From Casuarina equisetifolia (lineage: Eukaryota > Streptophyta > Magnoliopsida > Fagales > Casuarinaceae), in NCBI GenBank assembly GCA_028551475.1, contig CM052362.1, forward strand, positions 11,677,816 through 11,741,815: 64,000 nucleotides of DNA. Direction: 5' to 3'. This document shows, piece by piece, positions 11,893-25,291 of the stretch. The position numbers and the translations under genes are program-made. Within the stretch, counting starts at the first letter, position 1; every line of letters starts with the position of its first letter. Under the pieces are notes generated by a model. It did not search any database. It was not told the origin of the DNA and was given only the letters and a program-made list of their open reading frames with translations.

Positions 11893-12229
11893 TATAAACC
11901 AAAACAAAAACTTAGTAAAATTTTGTTTACTAATGAACAAGATAAAACCATTACATTTATTTGAGAGAAATTAATCCCAAGATAAGATCTACAAAGTGTA
12001 CAATACTAAGTCTTATAGAATAAAAAAATCCAAACTATGGGTAGGAGAGAGAGCTACTGCTTATTCTACAAAGAGCTATCAACATCTTGGTGCTTAGGTT
12101 AGCTGAATAAGGTTTTTGCAAGGTTAAACCAGAGAAAGGCTTCACTAGTTTGCTAAGAACAACAAGTTGGGAACCATAATTGACTATGCATACATGGCAT
12201 CAAGGGCGATGCCATATCATCTCTAAACA
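11893..12229 (-). repeat. left (3') LTR of the 11.9-16.6 kb copia element
   Basis: Shares blocks with 16299-16578, such as ACAAAGTGTACAATACTA and AACTATGGG(T/C)(A/G)GGAGAGAG, and the end block CATATCATCTCTAAACA versus CACATCATCACCAAACA. It is about 57 bp longer than the other copy because of an indel in the middle. The left boundary is inferred by alignment with the right LTR, the right boundary from the adjacent purine tract. Confidence 0.65.
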
Positions 12230-15200
12230 CCCTTCCTTAAGTTGATGGTCAATGTGAGTTCACGAGATTCAGCTTGTTAAGGAGATGATTATGCTAGTTT
12301 GCTCTTAAGACCTTTGTTAAGACACATGCAAGTTGATTTTTAGTTCCAACATGGTTTGTTTTTATGATTCCATGATGATATTTATTGGGAATTAATTGAC
12401 AATCAACATCAATGTGTTTAGTGTGCTAATAAACCATAAAATTGGTGGCTAACTTCATTGTAGCTTTGTTGTCATAGAAGAGAGTTGCATGACAAGAAAT
12501 GTTGAACCCTATATCTTTTAGAAGATTAAGCAACCAAATGACCTCATAAGAAATTATTGGTGTAGCTATGCATTTAGCTTCATTGGAGGACCTTAAGACA
12601 ACTTCTTATTTCATTCTTTTCCATAAAATGTGCATTCCCAAGCATAAAACAAAATCATATGAGTGACATTTTATTCATTTTCTACATAGCATAGTTAAAA
12701 CCACAATAGGTGCACATATGATACCCTCTTAAGTGAGGAATGAATAAAGTTATATCTTACTAGTCGTATTGTAACTTCCTAATGGAATCTTTTAAGACAG
12801 AGCATAAATTGAGCTAGATTGTGTATTATGTAAGAGATATCTAGCCTCGTCATGTTTAGATAGTTTAGCTTATCAATGAGTTGTTGACACTTCAATAAGT
12901 CCTTTAACGATAAATCATCATTATGAGGTATTGAGACTCCTTTATCATGTTTAATTATGGTCAATAATAAGTTGGTGTCCATGGGTTCTTTACTAGCTTT
13001 GGCCCACTAAGTCCTATATCATCTATCAATTTAAGTATATACCTACACTAACTTATATGAACACCTTTGTCATCTCATAAGACCTCAACTTTAAGAAAAG
13101 ATTTAAGATCTCTTAAGTCCTTGATATGAAATGAATAATGCAAATGTTTCTTTAGCTCCTTAATCCCATTAGTATTGTTACCTATAATGAGGATGTTGTT
13201 AACATAAATCATAAGAGTTATAATATAATTATATTGTTTTTTAACAATGAATGAGGTTTCATACATTGAATCTTGATATATGGCCACTAGTAAGGCCTTT
13301 GTAAACTTGACATTCCACTATTGAGCAACTTGCTTCAATCCATATAATGAATTCTTTAATTTGCATACTTTTTCACTCTTTTCTTTCAACTAATCCCATT
13401 AACATTATTCTTGATTTTATAAATCCATTAACATCCAATAGACTTTTGCCTAAGTGGTAGATCCATAATCTCCTAAATGTCATTGGCCTTTAATGTTTTG
13501 ATCTCTAATGTCATGGTATCTCACCATCTAGGATCACTAATAGCCTCATGGTGATAAACTAGTTCCACTTTAACAAAAACGAATGCAATAAAGTGATAAC
13601 TAAGATGATGATAAGCAATGTAGGCTAAAATGACGTATTCTAACAAGTCAATTTCTAGATCATTTATGGTAGGATAAACATAATCATTCAACCCAAATGA
13701 TGGTTGGATTTACTTTGTAGATCATTTAAGAGGTACTAGAATAGGTGTATCAAGTGGATTCTATAGTGATAGTATAATGTTCTTTGTCTTATCATTAGAA
13801 AAGATGTCATAAGAGTTTACTGAAGGTGGTAATGGCATTAGAGTGTGGTCAACCTATGATATGGTGGTTGACTTAGGATTATGGTTAATAGGTGAGATGG
13901 TTAGCAACAATAATGGAGCTAATTCAATGGTGGTTTATGGGTGATATTGTATGTTAAAGACCATTTCAACAAGTTTAGTTGAAGGGACTTATGGTAAAGA
14001 ATGTGATATGGGCTTTACTTGTGGGAAAGAAATGTGTAATCATAAAAGTAAATGTCTCTACTAACAAAGAAATGACGTGTTAGGAATTGCTCATGCATCA
14101 AATTTGTCCTTGTGCCCCATTGTGGTGGCATAGTAAAGACAATTGCAAACTTTAAGATAAGAAATTTTTTATGGTTTACCACAAAGTTTCTCAAATGGTA
14201 TGAACCATTCAGAATTAGTGAAGGCACTTTATTTGTATGATAGGTGGCTATATGTATACACTTTTCCCATAACCTAATGAGCATGCTATGCTATTCTAAA
14301 ATTTTAATTTTTGTGCAACATCTAGAATGTGATGATATTTGCATTCTACAATACCATTTTAACACATGAGCTATTATGTGTGATTCCCCATGGTGAAAAT
14401 AATTGTTTGACATAATGATTAAAAAATCAAGTACATTATCCATCCTAATACATTTAATTGTCATGTCAAACTATTTCCTAACTATATTGAGAAACTCTTT
14501 CAATCATGAAAATGGTTCACTCTTGGCCTTTATAAGGAATATCTATGTTCCTCTAAAAAAGACATCTACAATTGTGAGAAAATACAATGACTCACCATGG
14601 TTAAGTATTTTATATGGTCCTTAAACATCTTCATGAACTAGGTCAAAAGGTTGTTGTGCTATATCATTATGCAAGCTAAAAGAATTGCAAGTTTCTTCAT
14701 AAGTGGACATATAGAACAATGCTCAATGTGAGAAGCAATTTTAAAATCCAATTTATTGATAAACTTACACTTGGTGTTAGACAAATGCTTGAGCCTACAA
14801 TGTCAAATTTTGAAATTCAAAATATTACAACATGACAAAACAAAACATAGGCCATGTTCAAAAGAATGTGCAACATTTTTATAATAGGACATGTGACAAA
14901 ATAATAAAGTCTATTTCTCATCCTATCTAGTCCTTTGACTTCACTTATCAAAAGGTCTTAAAATACATAAAAATTGGCATATAATACAATGTGGCAACCA
15001 TTTTTCATGGCAAAATTTGGACATAGATATGAGATTAAATTTGAAATCTAATGAGTATAAAATTATATGGTTGGATATATAAGTATTGCTAGTGTGAGTA
15101 ATCATAGCACTATCATTATTCAAAAATATAACTTTCCTAGATCTAAATGCACATGAAATTGTTGATTCTGAGCAATTGAAATTAACAATAATATGATTGC

Positions 15201-16298
15201 TAACACCATAATCAATTATCAAACATCAATTAATGAAATTAAAGGAACCTACTAAACACACATGGCTTTGTACATGCTCTTCATCCATGAACTTAAATAA
15301 GAATTGATAATTAGTTTTAGTGATAAATACTTTATTAGAATCTTTGGCCATTAGATTTGCCTAGGCTTCTTCCTTGTAATTCTTGTGTCAAAGTGGATAA
15401 TTATTCAATTTGTAGCATTCTTTATGCTTGTGCTTATATACCTTACAATAGTTGCATTGTAGGCTCATTTGCCAGCAACATTCTTCATTTTTATGCCTTT
15501 TTCTTGACGCAAAAATCACATTTTTTAATGTATCCTAGCCTAAACGACCAGTTGTTCTATGATACCTTTAGCATAAATAACATGTCATTTTCAACATCTT
15601 GAGCAACAGTCATCCCCAAGCCTAATTTCACTGTAATAGAGCCAATGCCCATAGGAAGACATGTTGCGTTGACCCCATATGTTATCATAACAAAAGCAGT
15701 TTCTCTAGCCATCTTCCTTCAATGATATCCCATCTCATACTAGACGATATAATTATATGTCCCTGTGAGCTTAATTGACACCAAGGCTATCTCATTCATG
15801 TCTCCAATTGGTAGATAGAGTGGATTGGTGGGTTCTAGGATTTGCGCAGCCTGGTTTTCTAGTTTAGGGGTCTGGTGGTACCACAAGGTGGTCGAATAGG
15901 TGTCGGCCATCACAATGGAATTGGCATTGTTTGCATTTGAGAAGGAAAAAAATGGCATCATGTCACAAGCTTGGAATGACAACTTCAGCATTGAGGAGCT
16001 AAGTGGCATCATTTAGGTGCTAGAGATGGCGTCACAGCATCTCAAGGAAATGACTTCGTACTGCAACGAACTAGAGCAGAGTCATCTTCTCCAAAATTAA
16101 ATCAGTCACACCTAAGGTTGGAAGAGGAATTTGAGCATGGAAATGACTCATATCTTGTTTCCTAGGACGACAAATTGAGTGGTTGTAGAAGTGGAAGCAA
16201 ATAGGATCTAAAAAGAAGGAAAAACATAGTTTTGGTAAAAAATTAGAGTGCCAAAAAACTGCATGGAGAAACAAAATTGAAACCTACTCCTGATGCCA

Positions 16299-16578
16299 TG
16301 TACACTAGAAAAAAAATTGGGTAAAAATCTTATTTATTAATGAATAAGATAAAACTATTATAGATATTTGGGAGAAACTGATCTCAAGGTACGATTTACA
16401 AAGTGTACAATACTAGTCTTTATAGAATAAAAAACTTCAAACTATGGGCGGGAGAGAGAACTGCTGCTCATGCTACGGACAGCCGGAACAGCTCTGCAGG
16501 GAGCGGTTCCCATCTTGGGAACCACCCATTGACTGTGCAGATGTGGCATCCAGTTGGATGCCACATCATCACCAAACA
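16299..16578 (-). repeat. right (5') LTR of the 11.9-16.6 kb copia element
   Basis: Starts TGTACACTAG next to the minus-strand PBS-like TGGCATCAGGAG and ends ACCAAACA on the plus strand. It is more GC-rich in the middle than the left copy, and divergence is high, so this is an old insertion. Confidence 0.65.
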
Positions 16579-19500
16579 ATTTTCCTTTTGCAAACTCCAG
16601 AAACATGCTCGACAAACCTTCCAAATGACCATATGCTCCTTAATCTTAACTTTATTTACCATCCTAAACTCCACGCTACCCGTATCACACAAGCACAGTT
16701 TCACTCTATACAAACACCAAGCCGGTCCACAACTAACACATAAGCTTAATTCTAAGGTTATTAACACAGAACTGGGCTACTCAAAGCTTCCTTCCTCCTC
16801 ACGGTCATCCGGGCTCTAGCCGCCTTCATCATCGTTATAGACTAACTCGAAAGGTAAAGAAATTACTTTGTATAAGAAAACGGGAGGGAAGCATTGCCCA
16901 TTGATATCGTGAGAATGAAAAAAGTTGGAGCAATTTGTTTTAGCTTTGGAGATTGCAACCTTTACCCCTTGCCATCCTATTCAATTTGAGATACCAAAAG
17001 AAAGTTTGGATTTCCACGCACATAAAAGTGCATATCTTATTGCCATACCTTTGAACGGGTATAGCTCCTCCAATCACACAAAAGCCCCCCTTAGAAATGA
17101 AGCCATCCATTTCTTCTCTCTCTTTTTTTGGGTCATATGTAATACGCACGATATTATTTCATTGATCTTCTATAAAAGTAAATTTATAAGACAATGTACC
17201 GATCATCTTGTCAGAATTAGAAACTCAAGGTATTCATCTGTTATGAAGTCAAAACCTTTGGAGATATAGGATAGTTTTTGATGATAATACCATAGATGAT
17301 CGTTTCGTAACTGTGACCAATCAAGGGTTGAGCTGTACCTGGAACTTCATTTGCCTAGTAAACTACAACTAAGGAAAGGTGAAAACCTTGTCGCTACGAG
17401 ACGTGATGGTATCTGATTCTTTCACATGTATGAGATTTCCTCGCAACTGCTCAAAACCTAAAAAAATCCCCTCTTATATTATTTTAGGATTAAAGCTGTT
17501 GTTAAATGTAGATGAAAACAATCTACGAACTTTCCGAATAAGGTTTTTGAGTGAGAGAAGAAAGGTAGCTCTTTGTTCCTTTAATTACAACCAAAAGGAG
17601 ACATTTGACTAATTATTTCTGGTAAGATTGGTTGTCCTTTGGCCAATTGTTCCGCATGCTATAGGAGTCATAAAACTAAGCCAAGTTCGGGAAAAAATGG
17701 AGCAGCAAACCCTGTATGCTAAGGAAAACCTCTCAAAGAATCATAGACAATTATTAAATGGAAACCTGGAAATAAAAAATGATCTATCCAAAAGCGAAAT
17801 CTTAAAAGTTAAATAATCATCGGTTTGGCATGTTAAGCTTCTATATTTTGGAAGGCAGATATATTCCTCTCAGTAGCATGGAGACATTGCATGTACTTTT
17901 TCACTTTTATCTCTCGTTTTTCTTTTCATTTCTTTCAGAAAAGCGAAAGAGGAACTATAATATATGCCGTCCACCGTGGGTGTATATATAAGCAGTAGTA
18001 CAAAAGGCTGCCTCCGCCTTTATCGTGGAGGCTGGCAGGCTCTTTTACGGCTTCAGGTAATGGGCTGTGGGCTGTACTTCATGGCTGCCTACGCACCTGA
18101 AGGACCGAGTGTTGCCTTCGAAACAAAAATAAAGAAAAAGAAACAAATTGAAAGCAAAACAAAAAGAAAAAGGCAAGGGACAGCAAATTGAGTTCGCCTT
18201 GGGTGTGTACTATGAATGTACAGCACCAAAAGGGGAGCAGCAAAGTGGGAGTAGGACTAGAAAACCCACATGAATATGCCATCCTCGAGTCGATAAGTAA
18301 GATGAGGACAGAGTGGCTTCTTATTATGATGCCCAATGGATGGACGATCAACTGAATCCGCAATTTGATTAAGTGAGACTAAAGTAATGAGAGAGATATT
18401 TTTGCCCAATTTCTTCATAGGGAAGTAACCACCCAATCAAGCACTTTTGAATGAGTCAAAATCTGAATCATTACTTTGTACACGTTACTCGATGGGAAAA
18501 AGGGTCACTCAAAGCCTCGTCCATATTTCTCTCTCAATTCTATTTCTTGTATTGGTTAAGTTCATATAAACATCCTATTTTCCAGCTTAAAAAATGAACC
18601 CAATTTTGAGGTGATTATTTCGCATTTTTCTCCCCGATGGAACTTTTAAAAAAGAAGCACCTTGCCCAGCTCGACTCGCAAAGAGTGGCCAGTGAAAAGC
18701 AAAACTTTTTCTGAAAAATACAATTTCCGGCCGTCGGAAGCCTATGTTCACAGTCAAAACACTAAGAGCCGGCTAACAGAGGGCCAGGAAAGCGGTGGCC
18801 AGCCACTGCTAAAGAAAGAAAAAGGGCAATCGTGATCCATTCCAGTGAATCCCAGTACAAGCAAATGGGATTAGAGCAGGTGGCTTAGTCCGCTGACGTT
18901 GAAGGAAGCTCCAACGATGAGTCTCTTACTGCATCTATAAGATGTTTAGAGACTATGAACGTGAAGAGACTGTCAGATGAGAGCAACGGTTTCCACTTAA
19001 TAAATTCGTAAACTGGATTACCACTCTACACTTGATAAGACTGCAACAAGACTGCAGTGCCAATTCTGTGCATGAATGAACCATTGATGACTTCATCAAA
19101 TTCTCTAGCAAATACGTACAAATCACCGCAAGAGATGTCTGTCTAACCTGGCTATTCTGGCTTTATTCCAATTTAAGGGTTGATGGGACAACTACCTGAC
19201 CCAAGAGGTACAAAAAAACTTTACGACTTCCGGGAGATACGGATCTTCTTTAATTATTTTGAAGATGATAAAAGAAAATATTTTTATAAATTGATTTTTC
19301 ATGGTTGAAAAATGTGCCAAAAGTAAATAATGTAAGCTATTATTTAATATAATATATTTGTTTTATATATTCTTATCAATGCCATATAAAAACATTTGGC
19401 AATAATTCTTACTACCACATTTGTATGGCTTGCGGTACAAATTTGTTGGATCATTTTTTTGTGTTATCTCTACTCTTATGTGCAAGTGGGCTGGCCGAAA

Positions 19501-19938
19501 TGAAGGTAAACAGAGTCCAGGCCTGAAACATGGGTTTCACTTTGCGCCGGAACCCTTCTCGGTCTCCTCTCTCGTGCGACTTCGGGCAAAAATGCCATAT
19601 TCTCAGTCGATTGTGACGTTAGTTGAGAAAGTCTCTAGGACACTAACGAGAATATGGAGGTAACAGCACGAACCTATGTCATAACAAAGGCCCAAAAATG
19701 CCTTTCAAAGGCCCATGCTGACCAGGAGGCTAACATCTGGGATTATAAAGGGGACATTTAAAAGAAAAATGCGCCAATAGTTGATACAAAAAGCTTATAA
19801 AGGGGACATTTGCACATAAGGAGGGGAGAAGAATTTGTATGGGATTCCTTATGGAGTTTAGTAGTGAGGTAGCGCGTGCTTGTATGTGGTGCAACTATAA
19901 TGGTTTGTAGTGAAATTGTAGTGCAACTGTAATGCAAT
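16579..19938. other. intergenic, no gene recognised
   Basis: No coding exon with family motifs was found on either strand. A TATATATAAGC box near 17985 precedes a GC-richer stretch (about 18000-18110) with the small inverted pair CTTCAGGT / ACCTGAAG at about 18050 and 18100. This could be a promoter of an unknown transcript, but no frame or known RNA follows. Confidence 0.35.
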
Positions 19939-20367
19939 TGCAATGATCCAGAGCAACAAGATTAGTTTTGGCAAACAAACGAGTAACAGGACGAGACTCT
20001 GAAAGGCTAAAATCAGAGAGAAGGTGTCTTAGGGACTTAGATGATTGACCTATTGTTTACTGATGGAATTAGAACAGAATTACAAGAAGGTTACTTTGAG
20101 AGAACCAAGACCTCTAAAGTTTACAAACGGGTTACTTCTCTAAATGACCTCCCCTTCTAACTCGTCCTTTATTTATACTACTTCAGCCCCCTTCTAATGG
20201 CTAACAAATTGATAACAGAAATAACAGAATGACTAATTACCATTTAACAACCAAACGGAATGACAGTTTTACATTCAACAATTACATTGCAATATTAAAA
20301 TGACACCGTGCTACTTTTGTTGATGCCTTATTTACTTCTAGCTGTTACTTCATATTAGTTTGGTGCA
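19939..20367 (-). repeat. left (3') LTR of the chromovirus
   Basis: 429 bp, TG...CA, co-linear with 25292-25715. Long stretches such as the 38 bases beginning ATTAGTTTTGGCAAACAAAC are identical in both copies; differences are scattered single bases and small indels. Confidence 0.9.
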
Positions 20368-20429
20368 TTGTCTCATCCTTGAATTCAACCTTGTCCTCAA
20401 GGTTGAAAATGAAGGTAACATTTATTAAA

Positions 20430-23400
20430 AAGATCAACAGAAATCCAAGTGGCTTCCTGTAAAGGCAATCCTTGCCAATGGACCAAGTATTCATGCTACT
20501 GCTTCCAAATTCTTTGATCCAAGGTAGCTTGTGGAGAAGGACTTATCACATCTTCAACTTGTAAGTAAACTGGAAGCTCTGGTTATACTAGAATATTAGT
20601 GCCAATGACCCATTTGAGCATAGAGACATGAAACACATTATGGAATTTTTTTTTATCCTGGTGGTAGTTTTAAGCGGTAGGCAACTTCTCCAATTCTCTG
20701 TATTCAAAAGAACCAAAATAACGTGGAGACAACTTATGATTCTTCCTAACCACCACTGAAGTCCCCCTATACAGTTGCAATTTAAGATAGACAAAGTCTC
20801 CTTCCATAAATTGCTCATCCTTCTGCCCAAGATCATACAGTTTTTTCATTTTGTTGTGTGCCTCTTGTAGTCTTTCTTTAATATCCCTTAGCATCTCATC
20901 TTTAGCTTTGAGCTCTTGATCTACCATCTCTAATTCAAAAGAACCAGGAATGTAGGATAAAAGAAAGGGAGGAGCTCATCCATAGATTACTTCATATGGA
21001 GACTTGTGATATGCTCCATGGGTGCTGGTGTTGTAGCAGTACTCAGCCCATGGCAGCCACTTTACCCATTCCTTAGGATGGTCCCATGAGAAGCAACGAA
21101 GGTAAACCTCAAGGGTTTTATTTACAACTTTTGACTGTCCATCCGATTGAGGATGATATATAGTAGAGAAGTTGAACTTGGTGACTTGTAACTCAAACAA
21201 TTAGTGCCAAAATTTACTGGTAAAGACCACGTCTCTGTCACACACAATGCTCTTAGGCATGCTATAAAACTTAAAGATGTATCCAAAGAACAATTTTGCT
21301 ACGCTAATAGCTGAATAAGGGTGAGATAATCCAAAAAGTGAGCTGCTTTGGATAATCTATCCACAACTACCATTATAACTTGTTTTCCTTTTGAAATCGG
21401 CAACCTTTCTATAAAATCCATAGAGATATCTTCCCATATCTAACTTGGTATAGGTAGAGGCTGAATCAACCCTTTAGGTTTAGTATTCTCCCACTTAACT
21501 CGTTGACAAATAGTGCAAGTTCTAACAAATTGTATGATCATCTCTTTCAGTTTTGGCCAATGGAACACTACTCTAACTCTTTGACACGTTTTATAGTATC
21601 CTTCATGAGTTATTTCGTGAAGTTTCTGCAAAATTACAGGAATCAAAGAGGAATTTGTGCTCAAGTAAATTTGATTTTGGAAGAATATGACTCCATTCTT
21701 ATACTACCAATGCTGCCTAATTGTGCCCACATTGATCTAATTCAAAATCTCCTAGAGCTTTGGATCATTTTTCACTTCATCTTGGATAGTGTTCAGCCAA
21801 TCCGATACTGGTAATGAGAATGCTTTTAATGCAATAAACTCTTATGGAATGGAACTACTAGATTCTCCATACTCCCATAAATCTAGACTATCCATGCTTT
21901 GCTTGCCTTTAAGCTAAAGAGTCAATATTGTTACAGCATGGTGGTTGCTGCTAGATGCAGTTATCTCTTGCTTGGGCAATGGATTCCCCAAGTATTGTTG
22001 CACCCATTTTCCCACCGAAGTTTTATGCAGATCTTTACCCAAAGATTGAAGAGAGAAATCCTTTTTATCCTCATACAACTGAGATAGAGCATTAATTGCA
22101 GTATTATCTTTGCCCAATTTATAATAGATTTCGAAATCATAGCCCACCAATTTCATTAGCCATCTTTGTTGAGCAAGAGTAATAATTTTTTTATTCCATA
22201 AGTTCTAAAGGCTTTGATGATCAGTTTTGACAATAAACCAATTTCCTAACAAGTATTGCCTCCATTTCTTGATAGCTAATATGAGAGCTAGAAGTTCCTT
22301 TTCGTAAGTGGATAGCAATAAATTTTTTCCATTCAAAGTTTGACTAAAAAATGCAATTAGTTGTTGCTCCTAACTTAGAATTGCTCCTACCTCACTTGCA
22401 CTTGCATCACATTCAACCATGAAATGGATAGGAAAAGTCTAGTAATCTTAGAACTAGAGCTACAATCATCCTGTTTTTAAGCTCTGCAAAAGCTGTTCCA
22501 ATTAAAGTAGTCCATTTGAAACCATCCTTTTTTAATAATTGTGTTAATGGGGCAGTAACACCACCATAATCCTTGATAAATTTTCTATAATAACTCGTAA
22601 GGCTTAAGAAACCTCTTAATTGCTTGACATTTATGGGAACTGACCAATCTTTCATAGTTGCAATCTTTTTGGGTTCCACTTCTACTCCTTGTCCAGTGAT
22701 CATATGTCCTAAGTAATTCACTACATAAGTCCTAAAAACACATTTTTCCTTCTTCACAAACAACTTATTAGCTTTCAGAACTTTAAACACTAATTAGACA
22801 TGCCTATATGTTCATTCCAATCTTTACTATAGATGAGTATGTCATAAAAAAAGACAAGAACAAACCTGCTCAGGTAATCTTTGAAAATCTTATTTATTAA
22901 ACCTTGAAATGTTGAAGGAGTGTTACAAAGGCCGAAGGGCATAACTAAAAATTTGTAATGCCCTTGTGCAGTTTGAAAAGCAGTTTTTGGCACATCTTTT
23001 TCCTTCATTTTGATCTGGTGATAACTAGATCTGAGGTCTAGCTTTGTAAATAATTTTGCTCCATGTAACTCATCAAGAAGTTCATCAACTATCAGTATAA
23101 GGAATCTATCCTTGATAGTTTCTTTGTTTAAGGACTTGTAATCCACATACATTTGCAAAGAACCATCCTTTTTTTTTTAACTAGAATGATTGGCGAAGAG
23201 AATGGATTATTGCTGTCTCGGATTACACCTTCAGCCAACAATTCTTGCACTAGTTTTCAATCTCTTTTTTCTGCATATAAGGGTACTTGTAAGGCTTGTG
23301 ATGGACAAGTTTTGCTTCATCTTTCAAAAGGATATGATGCTCATAAGCCCTCACGGTGGCAGATTGTGGGGCTTTTGAAATAAATCCTCCTATAGAGCCA

Positions 23401-24500
23401 GTAAGTTAAAGAAATTCTGTGGCCACTCCAAGTGTTCTTGCTACCTCATAGTGGAATGGACAGATTTGAGTTGTATAATGACTCCTTGCTATTGATATCT
23501 CACCAATTTACTTAATGTAGAAGGCTCCACCCATTGATCACACGGTTTAAGGTCCCTAATCAATTGAATTTGACTGCCTTTCCATTTAAAGGACATTTGA
23601 AGTTTAGAAAACTTCCAAGTAATTTTCTCTAAAGTTGTAAGCCAATGAACTCCAAAAATGACCCCTAGTTTAAGAAGGGGAAGGATAAAAAAATCTGTTG
23701 TCATTGTAATTCCTTGCAGTTCAAACTATACTCCCTTGCAAAGACCTCTTCCAATAATTTTCTCACCATTAGTAACCTCCACCGTAAACTTATTAGCAGT
23801 GGCACTTTGTAAATTTAGTTTCTAAACAAGTTTTTGACTCACAAAGTTATAAGTACTTCTGGAATCTATTAGAATTGGAACTTTGAGTTTGGATTCCCTA
23901 AATTATCATAGTTCTAGGACAAAACACATTAAACATAGCAACTAATGATAACATCTTGAGTTCACCTAAATCAGTCTCTACTTCTCCTTCATATTCATCC
24001 AATTCTTCTCCTAGTAACATGCCTTCTAATAGAAACAATTTTTTACAATGATGACCAGGGGAATACTTGTCATCACAGTTAAAACATAATTCCTTAGCCC
24101 TTTGATCCATAATCTCAGGTTAAGTGAGTCTTTTGACTGGGAGTCGATTTTTATTTTCTCCCAGCCTAGGTCCTGCATTTGTTTTTACATGCTGCCTTAT
24201 CACAGTGGTCTGAAAAGTGTTTCTATTGGCCAATTCCTTAGCCTCAAAGAGTCTAGCAAATCCTATAGCCACAGATAATGAAGGAGGGTTATGAGCTATG
24301 ACATCTAAGCGGAGTTTTTCTTTCAATCCACTAATGAAACAACTAATTTGATGCTCAACCTCTAAATGGCCAGATCTTAACAATAACTTTCCAAATTAAG
24401 ATTGGTAATCATGAACTGACCCGGTTTGTTTCAATTTGGTGAGCTCTCCAAAGTGATCTTTGAAAATGGTCGGGCCAAACTACTTCATCAACTCCTCTAT
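20430..24500 (-). pseudogene. broken gag-pol polyprotein of the chromovirus
   Basis: Read on the minus strand from high to low coordinates. Gag: 24500-24120 (HQISCFISGLKEKLRLDV-like). Zinc knuckle: CFNCDDKYSPGHHC near 24090-24050. Protease region: about 23900-23490. RT: 23158-22790, with [20 protein letters not shown] and [11 protein letters not shown] blocks; the catalytic YxDD position reads FFYDILIYS, losing one aspartate. RT thumb and RNase H: 22790-21914. Integrase: HHCC region 21664-21440 with CTICQRVK, and core 21200-20976 with YHPQSDGQSKVVN and HGAYHKSPYEVIYG. Integrase C-terminus: 20927-20670. A chromodomain-like EYLVHWQGLP...ATW segment lies near 20500-20440. The coding is spread over several frames and cannot be translated whole. 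Confidence 0.85.
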
Positions 24501-24541
24501 TAAGGTCTGCCATGTGATGATTCTATTCCCATATTCCTTCT

Positions 24542-24893
24542 TGTTAAAGTGTTGGAATATCCAATCTCACATTGGGTAAGGTGATAGGAGAGCTTGGCCT
24601 TATAAGCTTCTGTTGGCAACCCACTATTGTACAATTCTGTGTTTTAGATGGACCCTTCAATTTATAATATGGTATCAGAGCCGGCCCTGTGTCTTGCCTA
24701 CCTTAGTGTGGTCCCTCTAGATTGGTCTCACCTCTCATCGCACCTAACATGAGACTGCGGGGGAGTGTTGGAGTGTTGAAATATCCAGTCTCACATTGGG
24801 TAAGGCGATAGGAGAGCTTGGCCTTATAAGCTTATGCTAGCAACCCACTATTGTATAGTTCTGTGTTTTAGATAGGTCTTTCAGTTTCTAATA
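24542..24893 (+). mobile_element. complete TRIM element nested in the chromovirus gag region
   Basis: Two LTRs of 128 bp each (24542-24669 and 24766-24893) flank a 96-bp centre with no coding capacity. Directly after the 5' LTR comes TGGTATCAGAGCC (24670-24682), matching the expected initiator-tRNA-Met primer-binding site. Directly before the 3' LTR is the polypurine tract GGGGGAG (24759-24765). Flanks CTTCT (24537-24541) and CTTCT (24894-24898) form a perfect 5-bp target duplication. The LTRs carry a CCTTATAAG TATA-like box. The LTRs end in TAATA rather than the usual CA. It needs proteins from another element to move. Confidence 0.93.
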
Positions 24894-25291
24894 CTTCTTT
24901 AACAATTGGAATACCATTAGTGTCTCACCATCCAAATGCCAAGATGCAATCCGCACCTTATCCTCCTCTAGAGTGTCATGAAAATCAAAGAATAGTGAAG
25001 CTCTATCTATCTAAGAGGAAGGACCAAACTCACCTTCATACTTTGGGAACTCCAATCGAACAGTTCGAGTGTGAATATGCCCTTGGGACTGTCTTCTGTC
25101 ATCCAAATTTCGATTTCCCCAAAGAGGTCCAGTAGAACTATTGCTTGACTCTTTGGTGGAATCAATACGGGCATCAATCTTGGCATTAAAAGCCAAGAAC
25201 AACTACTGCATTGTTTCTGCAAGGTTATCGATCTTTCTGTCTAGATCCTCCTCCTTCCTCTACTCTATGTTGGCCATCTTCGATACCACTT

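Larger units (their letters stand above)
11893..16578 (-). mobile_element. decayed Ty1/copia retrotransposon
   Basis: Flanked by related direct repeats (11893-12229 and 16299-16578). In minus-strand order, broken frames give a protease/GAG-pre-integrase region (about 15222-14941, WIIDYGVSNH-like, with the usual DSG changed to DYG; FKFNLISMSKF-like), integrase C-terminal part (about 14284-14015, KVPSLILNGS and FFVSRDI blocks), reverse transcriptase (about 13287-13075, MIYVNNILIIGNN, where the usual YVDD is lost) and the post-RT block YLNMTRLDISYIIHNLAQF (about 12850-12790), with RNase H remnants beyond. On the minus strand a PBS-like TGGCATCAGGAG abuts the right LTR, and a purine tract AAGGAAGGG abuts the left LTR. 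Possible target duplication is ATTTC/ATTTT. Multiple stops make it inactive. Confidence 0.75.

Noticed and set aside
16403-16819. Plus-strand 138-codon frame
   Set aside because: It starts inside the copia LTR, has no motif, and overlaps equally long frames on the other strand.
18050-18110. Hairpin with CTTCAGGT / ACCTGAAG arms downstream of a TATA box
   Set aside because: Arms are only 8 bp with a loop of over 30 bases and no known microRNA in the arms.
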